A DNA stretch of 41,235 nucleotides. It comes from Candidatus Krumholzibacteriota bacterium. Lineage in GTDB: Bacteria; Krumholzibacteriota; Krumholzibacteriia; LZORAL124-64-63. Each line of letters begins with the position of its first letter. The first letter of the stretch is position 1. The notes under the pieces are model-generated. The model did no database searches, was not told where the DNA came from, and worked only from the letters and a program-made list of their open reading frames with translations. Location: NCBI GenBank assembly GCA_024275485.1, contig JAJRZA010000069.1, positions 1 through 41,235 on the forward strand, in the 5' to 3' direction. Position numbers and translations under genes: made by a program. Below are positions 22,636 through 32,247 of the stretch, in pieces.

Positions 22636-25329
22636 TCAATTGGGGCCGATGACCACTTCGAAACGTTGATCCCTGGTGATGTATTTGCGAGCCGTGGCCA
22701 ACACCGTTTCAGGGGTGCAGCCGCGAATTGCCGTCACGACATTCTCCAGGTCATTGGCGTTCCTGCCAAACATGCGGTCTCGCGCCGTACGGCTGACCCG
22801 TGCCGAATTGGATTGTGAGCCGATCAGCAGATTGCCCAACAGTTTGGCTCTGGCCATTTCGAATTCCTCGGTTTCCACCTCCCGGATGGCCACGTCGCTG
22901 AGAACATCAAGCATTGTTTGACGGGCTTCTTCTTCGCTTTCGGGTGCTGTCAGAACATAGGACAGGAACATTCCCTGGCCATATCCCGCCGTGCTCATGG
23001 TTCCAGTGTTGTAGCAAAGTGATTTTTGGTTTCGCAGGTATTCGAACAGGCGTCCGGCCTGGCCGTTGAGGATTTCCTTGAGCATCATCAGGGCGATGCG
23101 GTCCTCATCCACATTCATGGGGCCGGGCCAGGCAGTCAGCACAATGCTCTGGTTCTGCTGTCGGATGATGCGGGCGGAAACCACCTTGTCTGGCTGAAGG
23201 GTGGGACCGGGCTGGGGGTTGTCGGGCACCGGAGCCTGAGGCAAGTCCCGGACAAGATCCTCCAGGCGCCTGAGCATATCATCGGGATCAAAACTTCCGG
23301 AGGCGGTGATTTGCAGGTTGCCGGTTGTCCAGTTTTCAGCATGCCTTGCCACCAGGTCCTGGCGGGTGAGCAAGGGCAGACTATCCGCGGTGCCTATCAT
23401 GGGTCGACCGTAGGGGTGGTCCCCATAAATCAGTTCCCGCAGCCGGACCGCGGCGGCCTGGAATGGGCTGTCCTGTAGGGCCGCCAGCTGTTCCAGGGCC
23501 AGGCGACGTTCCTGTTCCAATTCCGCCTCCGGAAAAGACGGAGTATTGATCAGGCGGCCAACCAGGTCCAAGGGCAGGTCCAGTCGATCACTCATGGTGC
23601 TGAGAAAAAGACCTGTAAAATCACGTTCCGTTCGTGGAGAAATGCTGGCACCGGCACCTTCCAGGGATTCAAATATTTCTTCGGACTTCAGATTTCCGGT
23701 GCCTTTGATTTGAACCATCTGGGTCAGGGTGGACAGGCCGCTGTTTTGGGCGGTTTCATCGGTGGCGCCACCCCGGTTGGTCATGGCCATGGTAAAAATG
23801 GGTAGCGCATCATCTGGACGCAGGCAAACCTCGGTGCCCCCCTTGAGGTGATGAATTTCGAATGGTTGGTCGGTCGTGGCGATTTTCGACTGGTGGTTGG
23901 CAGAGGTTTGAAAAGCCAGGGTTTTGAATTTTTCGTTTCCCTGGGCGCTGGGCAAAATCCCGGCCAGGAGTTGATCGAGTTCCCGTACGTCGGTGGGAAT
24001 GCCAAGATCTACCGGCTCAGTTCCGTTGGGCAGGTATACCACGCAACTCAATTCGTTGCGCCGGAAATACTGCCGGCAAAAGGCGGCCACCTGATCGCTG
24101 GTGACGGCGGCCACCTGCTGGGGGAAGTTGAAGGCCGACGGCAGGTCACCCATGGCCTCATTGTGTCCCAGGGTTGAAGCCTGTCCCTGAACCGTTTCTT
24201 GTCCAAACAGGAAGGACCGGTTCACCCGCACCCGGGCCCGATCCAGTTCCTTCTGCGTGCAGCCATTGCGGCCCAGATCGGCCAATATGTTGGCCACCGC
24301 TTTGATGGCTTCGGTCAATCGCTCGGCATCGGTCTCCATATCAAACAGCAGTACGCCTTCGCGGGGTCCGGTTTCGGTCATGACCGTGGCGTCGTCCACC
24401 AACTTGAGATCTTCCTGGATTTGACGATACAGACGGCAACTACGGCCATCGTTCAGCACTCGTTGGACCACGCTGAGGGTGGCCGAGAGATTGTCGACCT
24501 CGCCGGGACCCGGGAAAATGAGTTTGCAATAGGCGCGCTGGATGTCGCCATATTCCACCCGCAATCGGCAATGGTCGTGGGGGTTTTCGGTCAGGGGGGC
24601 GGCAACCAGGGTCTTTTCCGGGTCCTGATCGCCCACGGGCGCCTGGGCTGGACCAAACTTGTCCTGCACCAGGGAGAAAGCAGCCTGGGGATTCACGTCT
24701 CCGCAAATCACCACCGTCATGTTGTCCGGACGATAGGACGAGCGCCAGAATTCCAGGATGTCATCCCGGTCCCGCTCCAGCAGGTTCTCGTCCCGGCCAC
24801 CGATGGGATTACTGTAGGGGCTGCGATCGAAGGCCAGTTCAAGTCCCCAGCGCCAGGTCACGCCAAATCCAAAAGGAATGTCGTCGTACATATGGTTTTC
24901 GTGGACCAGAACCTGGCGTTCGGCATCGAGACTTTCAGGCTCAAAGCTCGAATTGAAAAGAGAATCGCCCAAAATATCCACCGCCCTGGGCAGCTCTGCA
25001 GCGGGGGTGGTGATGTGGAAATTGGTGGTTTCGTAACCCGTGCCCGCGTTTGTGCTGCCTCCCGCAAAGGCGACCTCTTTGGCAAAGTCGCCTTCATTGC
25101 GTTTTTCAGTGCCCTTGAAAAGCATGTGTTCGATGCCGTGGGACCAGCCCCGTAATGACTGGGGCTCCCGATTGGAACCCACCTTCACCCAGACGTTGCA
25201 CACTGCCACAGGTGTGCGGTGGTCTTCCTTGATGATCACTTTCATGCCATTGGGCAACAATGCCAGGTGCAGACCGCCACACAGTTCGCTTGGGTGCAGT
25301 GAGCCGTCGGGATGGAACAGGTTGGACAT
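22636..25329 (-). CDS. two-domain M16 (pitrilysin-family) zinc metalloprotease
   Basis: An 897-residue protein with the inverted zinc motif HxxEH: GWSHGIEHMLFKGT, His64-Glu67-His68. It is followed by GGSTNAGTGYETTNFHI and a typical core. The second half (from about residue 480) repeats the fold without the zinc motif (NRGGATDETAQNSGLSTL), as in two-domain pitrilysins. No signal peptide is apparent in the first 30 residues, so it may be cytoplasmic. M16 enzymes degrade peptides or process unfolded proteins. GAGAG before ATG 25329 supports the start. Divergent from the methyltransferase gene. Confidence 0.9.
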   Translation of the reverse strand: MSNLFHPDGSLHPSELCGGLHLALLPNGMKVIIKEDHRTPVAVCNVWVKVGSNREPQSLRGWSHGIEHMLFKGTEKRNEGDFAKEVAFAGGSTNAGTGYETTNFHITTPAAELPRAVDILGDSLFNSSFEPESLDAERQVLVHENHMYDDIPFGFGVTWRWGLELAFDRSPYSNPIGGRDENLLERDRDDILEFWRSSYRPDNMTVVICGDVNPQAAFSLVQDKFGPAQAPVGDQDPEKTLVAAPLTENPHDHCRLRVEYGDIQRAYCKLIFPGPGEVDNLSATLSVVQRVLNDGRSCRLYRQIQEDLKLVDDATVMTETGPREGVLLFDMETDAERLTEAIKAVANILADLGRNGCTQKELDRARVRVNRSFLFGQETVQGQASTLGHNEAMGDLPSAFNFPQQVAAVTSDQVAAFCRQYFRRNELSCVVYLPNGTEPVDLGIPTDVRELDQLLAGILPSAQGNEKFKTLAFQTSANHQSKIATTDQPFEIHHLKGGTEVCLRPDDALPIFTMAMTNRGGATDETAQNSGLSTLTQMVQIKGTGNLKSEEIFESLEGAGASISPRTERDFTGLFLSTMSDRLDLPLDLVGRLINTPSFPEAELEQERRLALEQLAALQDSPFQAAAVRLRELIYGDHPYGRPMIGTADSLPLLTRQDLVARHAENWTTGNLQITASGSFDPDDMLRRLEDLVRDLPQAPVPDNPQPGPTLQPDKVVSARIIRQQNQSIVLTAWPGPMNVDEDRIALMMLKEILNGQAGRLFEYLRNQKSLCYNTGTMSTAGYGQGMFLSYVLTAPESEEEARQTMLDVLSDVAIREVETEEFEMARAKLLGNLLIGSQSNSARVSRTARDRMFGRNANDLENVVTAIRGCTPETVLATARKYITRDQRFEVVIGPN

Positions 25330-25488
25330 CGTCTCTCATTTCGGTTGAAGTGGGAGGCCATTATCCCCCGGTGGGCCGAATTGTAAACGTCGGATATGAA
25401 TCCCTGTGGTTGACTCTGGTTAAACCAATGGCCAATTTTCCTTTTGACCCCTGATTTCTACATCCGGGCCCCGCTGAAGGAGAACCGT

Positions 25489-26139
25489 GTGAACAACCCC
25501 GAGTATTATGGCCACCCTCGCCGGGAAATGGGACCATTTGTTCCTGTTTCCGCACGCAGGCTGCTGGATGTCGGGTGCGGGGCGGGGGCTTTTGCCGCCG
25601 GCCTGAAGCAGAGCCGCGCCGGCTCGGACGGTGATCTGGAAATCTGGGGTGTGGAAATGTGTCCCGAGGCGGCCAAATTGGCGGCCGAGGTTATGGACAA
25701 GATCCTGGCTGGAGATTTTTTCTCGGCACTGCCGGAGCTTCCCGAAGGACATTTTGACTGCATCGTACTTAACGATGTGCTGGAGCACATGGTTCATCCG
25801 GATGAATTGTTGCGCCGAATCAAGCCGTTGCTGGCCCCCGGCGCCGTGGTGGTCGCTTCCATCCCCAACGTGCGTCATTTCTTCACCGTAATGAACCTGG
25901 CTGCACGCGGTCGCTGGGATTACACTGACGAAGGTATTCTGGATCGCACCCACCTGCGGTTTTTTACCCGACGCAGCATGAAACAGATGTTTCAGGACAC
26001 CGGGTATCGGGTCGATACCATGCAAGGCATCAACGCTACCGGCTCACTCAAGTTCAAGCTGGTGAATCTGCTGACTTTCGGCCGGTGGTCCGACATGAAA
26101 TTCCTTCAGTTCGCCGTGGTGGCCTCGCCGCAGGATTGA
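25489..26139 (+). CDS. class I SAM-dependent methyltransferase
   Basis: A 216-residue protein of Methyltransf_23 type: motif I LLDVGCGAGAFAAGL, acidic motif II region WGVEM, motif DCIVLNDVLEHMVHPDELL, then APGAVVVASIPNVRHF and LDRTHLRFFT. It should methylate a small molecule or a sugar/lipid-linked substrate in the cytoplasm. The GTG at 25489 has AAGGAG six bases upstream, which decides the start over the open frame back to TTG 25444. The deacetylase gene follows after 27 bases, so both may serve surface polysaccharide synthesis; that is inference. Confidence 0.8.
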   Translation: MNNPEYYGHPRREMGPFVPVSARRLLDVGCGAGAFAAGLKQSRAGSDGDLEIWGVEMCPEAAKLAAEVMDKILAGDFFSALPELPEGHFDCIVLNDVLEHMVHPDELLRRIKPLLAPGAVVVASIPNVRHFFTVMNLAARGRWDYTDEGILDRTHLRFFTRRSMKQMFQDTGYRVDTMQGINATGSLKFKLVNLLTFGRWSDMKFLQFAVVASPQD

Positions 26140-26166
26140 CCACGTTGCGGGAAAGGGCGAGTCGCT

Positions 26167-27039
26167 TTGGTCATCGACCCTCGCACCATCATCACCGTGG
26201 ACGTGGAAGAATGGTTCCACGGTCACAACTATCTCGACCTAGTACCGGCTGATAAGTGGGACGGCCTGGAATCCAGGGTGCGGCAGGGGATGGAACTTTG
26301 TCTCGATTTGCTGGACCGCCATCAGGTGCAAGCCACCTTTTTTGTTTTGGGATGGACGGCAGAACGTCATCCCGAAGTGGTTCGTGATATTCTGGCGGCA
26401 GGACACGAGGTGGCTTGCCACAGCTATTCTCATCCGGTGGTCTTCGAAATGAGCGAAGATGATTTTCGTGAGGACTGCCTGCGCGCCAGGGATGCCCTCG
26501 GCAAGGCCGGTGCCGCCGGAGTGGTTGGTTACCGGGCGCCCAGCTTTAGCATTACCCCTGTTGTTCATCACTACCTGAAGATTCTTCAGGAGTGCGGTTT
26601 CACTTTCGATTGCAGTATCTTTCCGGTGCGGCACCCCCGCTACGGCCAGCCCAACAGCCCCCGAGAACCGTTCCTGCTGGGAAAGGAAGCCAACAGTCTG
26701 GTGGTGGTCCCCATGCCCACCTGGCGTGTTTTAGGCCAGAATATTCCCTACTCTGGAGGCGGGTATCTACGGATACTGCCCTGGCAGGCCTTCAAAATCC
26801 TACGAGTTTTGGCTGCCCGGCAGGGAATTCCCTGCATTGTCTATCTGCATCCTTGGGAGTTGGACAGTTTCAAACCCCGGGTTGGTCAGTCGAAAGCCAC
26901 AAGTTTGCGCAGCCAGGGTGGGCAGTCCTCCATGCCCCTCAAACTGGACCGCATTCTGAAGCAAGGGGATTTCGAAACCCTGGGACAATATGTGGGAAGA
27001 CTTAGAAAGGCCGGTACTCTGCCCATTCGGGCGGTTTGA
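26167..27039 (+). CDS. polysaccharide deacetylase (DUF3473/XrtA-associated type)
   Basis: A 290-residue NodB-type deacetylase. Motifs: ITVDVEEWFH (catalytic Asp-Asp/Glu region), EVACHSYSHP (metal His pair), GYRAPSFSITP, and the DUF3473-like C-terminal block YSGGGYLRILPW and IVYLHPWELD. The DUF3473 branch is usually found in XrtA/PEP-CTERM exopolysaccharide clusters, but no exosortase is in this window. It would remove N-acetyl groups from polysaccharide. The TTG at 26167 is the likely start since the domain begins at once, though the ribosome site is weak. Probably co-transcribed with the methyltransferase. Confidence 0.8.
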   Translation: MVIDPRTIITVDVEEWFHGHNYLDLVPADKWDGLESRVRQGMELCLDLLDRHQVQATFFVLGWTAERHPEVVRDILAAGHEVACHSYSHPVVFEMSEDDFREDCLRARDALGKAGAAGVVGYRAPSFSITPVVHHYLKILQECGFTFDCSIFPVRHPRYGQPNSPREPFLLGKEANSLVVVPMPTWRVLGQNIPYSGGGYLRILPWQAFKILRVLAARQGIPCIVYLHPWELDSFKPRVGQSKATSLRSQGGQSSMPLKLDRILKQGDFETLGQYVGRLRKAGTLPIRAV

Positions 27040-27059
27040 ATCACCAACCTAAAGACAAA

Positions 27060-27093
27060 CAGGAGCGGACCCTTCGCCATGGGTCCGCTCCTG
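27060..27093 (+). terminator. hairpin after the deacetylase gene
   Basis: CAGGAGCGGACCC (27060-27072) and GGGTCCGCTCCTG (27081-27093) form a perfect 13-bp stem with an 8-base loop, 20 bases after the stop. The T run is weak, so it could also be an RNA stability element. Confidence 0.6.
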
Positions 27094-27206
27094 TCGTTCA
27101 CTTGTCCCTGTTCTGACCTTCGCCCTTGAATCACGCGTCCGAGTTTTCAAAAACCGCAAAGGGGGGAAGCGGTGGTTGTCATCTTCGGTCATGGTGGTAT
27201 GGTACG

Positions 27207-27236
27207 TTGCCGGTAAGAGGAAGTTCCCTGTATTTT
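27207..27236 (+). promoter_or_regulatory. candidate promoter of the galT-glg run
   Basis: TTGCCG (27207-27212), 18 bases, TATTTT (27231-27236), 55 bases before the galT start. The same hexamer pair occurs before pyrR, which slightly supports it. The rest of the 252-base gap holds only the hairpin at 27060-27093 and a short GGGTTT/AAACCC repeat. Confidence 0.35.
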
Positions 27237-27291
27237 CAAATAATGCCGGGGTTTTTTAAACCCATCAACTTGTCGGAAGGAACCTGGGACA

Positions 27292-28422
27292 ATGTCTTCG
27301 CTACGCCAAGACCCATTAACAGGGCGTTGGGTGATTATTGCAGCGAAAAGAAGAGGGCGTCCCAACGATTTTAGGCGCCATAGGGATGATGAACCCCAAA
27401 ACCGGTCTCCCATGGCGGACAACTCCTCTTTTGAGCCGGTTCGGCGCTCCATGGTCCAACACGCTGATTGTCCTTTTTGTCCTGGCCAGGAGCACCAAAC
27501 TCCATCTGAGGTTGTGGCCACCGGGCGGTCTGCGGGTGAGGCAGCCAATTCGCCCGGTTGGAGGGTGCGGGTCTTTGCCAACAAATTCCCTGCCATGCAA
27601 GCCACCGCAACACCTTTGGATGAAACAGGAGATCCCTTGCTGCGACCCCAGGGGTCCGCCTCGGGAGGGCATGAGGTCCTGGTGTGTGGCCCTGCACATC
27701 AGGAGAGTCTGGTCAACTTGCCGGTGGACCATTTGGCGGAGGTTTTTTTCACCGTTCGTCAGCGGATCCTGGTTCTGGGTCAGCAGCACACCGCTGCCCG
27801 TTATGTCTTGGTTTTTGGCAACCACGGCCCCGAAGCTGGGGCAACCCTGGCACATCCCCATCTTCAAATCATCACCACGCCGGTGGTGCCGACCTTGGTG
27901 GTGGATAAAGTGGCCAATTTCATCCGCCATGGCGAGGTTGCCGGTTCGTGCCTGCTTTGCGATACCCTGGAGTCGGAAGAGTCGGAGGCTGTTCGGGTGG
28001 TCGCCTCGAATCCGGGTTGGGTGGCGGTGACGCCATGGGCAAGTCGTTTTGCCTTTGAAATGAAGTTGATTCCCCGACGACATGCCGCCAGTTTGCTGGA
28101 GGCCACCGATTCAGAGATACATCACTTGGCCCAGGTGTTGAGGGGATGCCTGAAGTGTTTGATTGATTGCTGCCCGAACACTGATTATAACCTGATTTTT
28201 CACAATGCACCGGTGGCATCATCAGAAGGATCCGGGTATGGTAATTAACGGTTGGATGCCTTGGTGGGAACATCGGGCGATTCAATGGATTTTTTTCACT
28301 GGCACGTGGAAATCTTGCCCCGCTTGAGCCGGCTGGCCGGTTTCGAGACCGGCACCGGATTTGCCATCAACAGTTTGCCCCCGGAAAAAGCGGCGGCCCT
28401 TCTCCGCCCGGAAGGAAGTTGA
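27292..28422 (+). pseudogene. galT: galactose-1-phosphate uridylyltransferase with in-frame TAA
   Basis: A GalT homologue (UDP-glucose + Gal-1-P exchange, Leloir pathway). It begins SSLRQDPLTGRWVIIAAKRR and has the zinc pair CPFCPGQE, the WRVRVFANKFPA region, the active-site LAHPHLQI (HPHxQ) and a second Cys pair (CLLC). At 28246-28248 the frame meets TAA, after NLIFHNAPVASSEGSGYGN. Without any shift it then continues 57 codons with the expected C-terminal part, FFHWHVEILPRLSRLAGFET and TGFAINSLPPE, which holds the conserved HWHxE metal site. The region around the stop is about 15 residues longer than usual, so a small insertion carrying the stop is possible. Read as a damaged gene or a sequence error. 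The glgA start lies two bases past the final stop. Confidence 0.7.
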
Positions 28423-28423
28423 A

Positions 28424-29896
28424 TTGAATATCCTGATGGTCAGCGCCGAGATGGCTCCTTTCGCCAAGGTTGGTGGTTTGGCCGATGTTGCTGCGGCCCT
28501 TTCCAGGGCCTTGGCCGCTCGGGGTCACGATGTGCGGGTGGTCTTGCCACTATACGGAAATCTGGACCGGGAAAGCGAAAACATCAGGCCGTTGAAGAAG
28601 CTGCCGCCTTTGGCCCTGCGCGTTGGCCAGATGGTTCACGATGTGCGATTCCATGTTCGTGGTTCCACTTCCTCTGCGGTGAAAATCTATCTGGTGGAGT
28701 GCCCATCGCTGTTTGAAAAACACGGAATCTATACCTATGGCGACGGCACGGGTTTTGAAGACAGTCTGTCACGATCAAGTTTGCATGCCCAGGCAGCCCT
28801 GCTGTTGCCCCGCTTGCTGGATTGGCCCGTGGATGTGGTGCATGCCCACGACGCCAGTTCGGTGCCAGCTGTATTGTATCGACAGAACTGGTACGCTGGG
28901 CGCCGGATTCCCGGGCCCGCCGGCACCCTGTTGACCATTCACAATCTGGCCCACCAGGAGACTCACCCCATCAATGCTGTGGACACCCTTGGCCTGTCCC
29001 GCTCCCTGGCCTCGTATCCGGGGTTGCTGGAGTTCCACGGGCAAATCAATCTTTTGAAGGCTGGAATTCTGGGAGCCGATCTGGTCAACACCGTGAGCCC
29101 CAACTACGCCCTTGAAACCACCCGCAATCAGGTATTCGGGTGTGGTTTGCAGGAAATTCTCCTGAGTCGTGGCGATGACTATTCGGGCATTCTCAACGGT
29201 GGTGATTACGAGACCTGGGATCCAACCCGGGACCGGGATTTGTCTGCCTCCTATGGTCCCGACCGGTTGGCGGGCAAGGCGAAATGCCGGACTGCCCTTC
29301 TGGAGGAACTGGAAATTTCACCCGAGTCGGGCAAGCCGGTTTGTGGCTTTGTCGGACGATTGGTCGGGCAAAAGGGAGTGGATATTTTGCTGCCCATCAT
29401 GAGTCGCTTGGCGCAGGATGGTTTCGCTTTCGCCATACTTGGCACCGGTGAACCGCGGTTGGAAAAGGCCATGCGTGAGGTGGCCATCCAGCAGCCTGAT
29501 CGCATCGCCTTTGTTGATAATTTTGATGAATCCCTGGCCCACCGTATCTACGCAGGCAGTGATCTTTTTCTGATGCCCAGCCAGTTTGAACCCTGCGGGC
29601 TATCCCAGATGTATGCTCTACGCTACGGAACACCGCCGGTTGTGCGCTGGACCGGTGGTCTGGCCGACACTGTAACGGACGCCAAGCCGGATCTGGCAGA
29701 TGGCACCGGTTTCATATTCACCGAGTCACGACCTGAGAGCCTTCTGGCTGCCTTGAGACGGGCGGAAATCATGTTCGCCGATGCAGACCGGTGGCTACAG
29801 TTGCAAGCGGCGGCCATGGCCCAGGATTTTTGCTGGGGTCGGGCAGCCGAGAGCTACGAAAGGTTGTACGAAACGGCTGTCAGCAGGCAGAGCTGA
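28424..29896 (+). CDS. glgA: glycogen synthase (ADP-glucose)
   Basis: A 490-residue GT5 glycogen synthase. MNILMVSAEMAPFAKVGGLA at the N-terminus carries the ADP-glucose-binding KxGGL (Lys15). The C-terminal part has VGRLVGQKGVDILLP, FLMPSQFEPCGLSQMYALRY (GT5 acidic E-P-C-G-L motif) and VVRWTGGLADTV (second KTGGL-like site). Length matches the family. The TTG at 28424 follows AAGGA by seven bases, and the galT frame ends two bases earlier, so they are likely one transcript. It extends alpha-1,4-glucan using ADP-glucose made by the GlgC encoded 2.4 kb downstream. Confidence 0.95.
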   Translation: MNILMVSAEMAPFAKVGGLADVAAALSRALAARGHDVRVVLPLYGNLDRESENIRPLKKLPPLALRVGQMVHDVRFHVRGSTSSAVKIYLVECPSLFEKHGIYTYGDGTGFEDSLSRSSLHAQAALLLPRLLDWPVDVVHAHDASSVPAVLYRQNWYAGRRIPGPAGTLLTIHNLAHQETHPINAVDTLGLSRSLASYPGLLEFHGQINLLKAGILGADLVNTVSPNYALETTRNQVFGCGLQEILLSRGDDYSGILNGGDYETWDPTRDRDLSASYGPDRLAGKAKCRTALLEELEISPESGKPVCGFVGRLVGQKGVDILLPIMSRLAQDGFAFAILGTGEPRLEKAMREVAIQQPDRIAFVDNFDESLAHRIYAGSDLFLMPSQFEPCGLSQMYALRYGTPPVVRWTGGLADTVTDAKPDLADGTGFIFTESRPESLLAALRRAEIMFADADRWLQLQAAAMAQDFCWGRAAESYERLYETAVSRQS

Positions 29897-29911
29897 CCCT
29901 GGAGGAGCACC

Positions 29912-31687
29912 ATGAAGGAACATCCCGAGTATCTGGAAAACCGCAACGGCATTGTGGCTGCGGCCTTCGAGGAGAGCGACCAGCCGATGATGGTGGTAGA
30001 TCCGGACGGCCAGCTGATTCTGGCCAGTGACGGCGCCGGCGTATTGCTGGGCGTGGCCAGGGCGGATTTGATCGGCCAGGATTTGAAGAAATTTTTTCTG
30101 CGGCCGGAAACTCTGGTCGAATGCCGGGTTGCCTGGCACTCCGGTTCCACTGAAAGCCGAACCCTGGAGGTGCGGACCAGCCAGGGTGAGGTGCGGGCGG
30201 TGGAAGCTCGGTGCTTGCCCTTCACGGCCGAGACCCTGCAGGAGCATGAGTACGAGAACCCCGACGATCGTTACGGGTTGCTCATGCTCACGGATATTCT
30301 CCGCCAGCAGCGTGCCGACGAAAAACGCATGATGCGCCTGGCCAAACTCTCGCTGCTCAATCAGGTGAGTGAGGCTCTCTACGGGGCCCATCTCACTTTG
30401 GACCAGATACTGCAGGCGGTTCTGATCTGCATCACTTCCGGCCAGGGCTTGGGCTTCAACCGGGCCTTCCTGCTGTTGATAGACGAGGGCAGCCTGCAAC
30501 TGAAAGGTGAACTGGCCATTGGGCCGAGCAACGCCGAAGAGGCCTCCCGCATCTGGGTGGATTTGGCCTATACAGAGGTAGATCTCTTCGAAATGATGAC
30601 CAGTTACGAACATTCCATCAATACCACCGATACAGCCGTCAACCGCATCGTCGGTCAGATGAGTGTTTCGTTGAATGACCGGGAGAACCTGCTCATCAAA
30701 TGCATGGTCAATCGTGAGGTTGTGCACATCACGCCGGAAATGGTGCGGCCTGGGGTGGAAACCATTCGAGAGTGGATGGGCACCCGGGAATTTGCCCTGG
30801 CACCACTGATGACCCGGCGCGGGCCCCTAGGTGTCATCGTGGCTGACAATGCCATCAGTCATGCCCCAATTGGCAGTTTGGACCTGGAGTTCCTTTTTCT
30901 GTTCGCCAACCAGAGTGCGGGGGCCATCGAAAACAATCGCCTGTACCGCGAGTTGGAAAAGCGGCTCATCGACTTGCGCAAGGCCCATGAGCGTCAGAAA
31001 GAAGACCAGGAAACCCGGCTGCGCATGGAGCGACTCAGTGTGATGGGGGAGACATCGGCCATCGTGGCCCATGAGCTTCGCAATCCTCTGGTGGCCATTG
31101 GTGGATTTGCCCGAACTCTGGCGCGAAGCCTTGACAAGGATGACCCCAACCTTGAATTCGCCCAAATAATATCGGACGAAGTTGGTCGCATGGAGAGAAT
31201 TATCCACGACCTGCTGGATTTCATCCGGCCCAGCAAGCAATTGCGTAAATCCATCCTGTTGGATGAGTTGGTCAGGGAGTCCACCAAAAGTTTCCAGGTG
31301 GAGTTGCAGGAAAAAAATATTGAATTGCATTTGGATTTGCAGGCGGGCAAAACCGCTCTTAGCGGCCATCCTGGAGAGATCCTGCAGGTATTGCAGAATT
31401 TTTTGATCAACTCCATCCAGATGATGATCGATGGCGGAGTTTTGGCGGTGCAAAGCCGGGTTCTCGAGGGTGGAATCCGTGTTGCTGTCCTGGATTCTGG
31501 TCCGGGATTTGCTCAAGAAGTTGCGGAGAAACTGTTTTCACCTTTCTTTTCCACAAAGACCTCCGGGTCTGGGCTGGGTTTGACGATTTGTTCTCAGATC
31601 ATCAAGTCCCACGGGGGAGTGATTGGTGCCGAAAACAGGGAAGAGGGGGGCGCGGAATTTTATTTCATTTTACCCCTTCCCAAATAG
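29912..31687 (+). CDS. PAS-GAF sensor histidine kinase
   Basis: A 591-residue soluble kinase without membrane segments. A PAS domain (residues about 15-130: FEESDQPMMVVDPDGQLILA) is followed by a GAF domain (about 150-345: LNQVSEALYGAHLTLDQILQ to FANQSAGAIENNRLYREL), a short coiled coil, and HisKA with IVAHELRNPLVAIGG (phospho-His near 388). The HATPase domain follows with the N-box FLINSIQMMIDGG, G1 DSGPGFA, FSPFFSTKTSGSGLGLTI and a closing GGAEFYFILP. GGAGG lies six to seven bases before ATG. It is followed by a single-domain response regulator, a cognate pair, and both sit between glgA and glgC, suggesting control of or by energy and carbon status. The signal is unknown. Confidence 0.85.
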   Translation: MKEHPEYLENRNGIVAAAFEESDQPMMVVDPDGQLILASDGAGVLLGVARADLIGQDLKKFFLRPETLVECRVAWHSGSTESRTLEVRTSQGEVRAVEARCLPFTAETLQEHEYENPDDRYGLLMLTDILRQQRADEKRMMRLAKLSLLNQVSEALYGAHLTLDQILQAVLICITSGQGLGFNRAFLLLIDEGSLQLKGELAIGPSNAEEASRIWVDLAYTEVDLFEMMTSYEHSINTTDTAVNRIVGQMSVSLNDRENLLIKCMVNREVVHITPEMVRPGVETIREWMGTREFALAPLMTRRGPLGVIVADNAISHAPIGSLDLEFLFLFANQSAGAIENNRLYRELEKRLIDLRKAHERQKEDQETRLRMERLSVMGETSAIVAHELRNPLVAIGGFARTLARSLDKDDPNLEFAQIISDEVGRMERIIHDLLDFIRPSKQLRKSILLDELVRESTKSFQVELQEKNIELHLDLQAGKTALSGHPGEILQVLQNFLINSIQMMIDGGVLAVQSRVLEGGIRVAVLDSGPGFAQEVAEKLFSPFFSTKTSGSGLGLTICSQIIKSHGGVIGAENREEGGAEFYFILPLPK

Positions 31688-31812
31688 CTCCCTAATAATT
31701 GGACCCCGAATGCCCATATTTGGGGTTGCAGTATTCCGCCAAGTGAGGCAAGGTGTTCCCGCAAGGAAATCCTCATTTTGGCAACAGTGAGCACCATAGA
31801 GAGGTGACCAAG

Positions 31813-32184
31813 GTGAAGCGAGTTCTAATTGTTGATGATGAACCCCATCTGAGGTTGTTGTACGAGACGGAATTGCGGCGGGCAGGTTATGAAACCATGA
31901 CAGCGGACAGCGCCGTTCAGGGTCTGGAGTACGTCGAAACCATGAAGCCGGATCTGGTTGTGCTTGACATTCGCATGGCGGGCATGGACGGTATCGAAGC
32001 TTTGCAAAGAATTATCGAGCGGGACAACAACCTGCCCGTGGTTCTGAACACTGCTTTTTCCAGTTACCGGGATAATTACCTGACCTGGGCTGCCGATGCT
32101 TACGTGACCAAATCGTCGGATGTGACTGAGCTTCTGGAAACCGTTGAACGTGTCCTGATTGAAAGGATGACGGCCCAGAACTAG
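31813..32184 (+). CDS. single-domain response regulator
   Basis: A 123-residue receiver domain without an output domain: RVLIVDDEPHL (acidic pocket), phospho-acceptor Asp52 in VVLDIRMAGMDG, the switch Thr in NTAFSSY and Lys in YVTKSSD. The GTG at 31813 follows AGAGG by eight bases; an in-frame GTG at 31804 lies on top of that site and is less likely. It should receive phosphate from the kinase just upstream and act by protein contact rather than DNA binding. Located immediately before glgC. Confidence 0.8.
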   Translation: MKRVLIVDDEPHLRLLYETELRRAGYETMTADSAVQGLEYVETMKPDLVVLDIRMAGMDGIEALQRIIERDNNLPVVLNTAFSSYRDNYLTWAADAYVTKSSDVTELLETVERVLIERMTAQN

Positions 32185-32247
32185 GGGCGCTGTGGGTCTT
32201 GGTGAGTGTTGCTCCCTGGGTTGGAAACAACCCAGCGGAGGAACATC

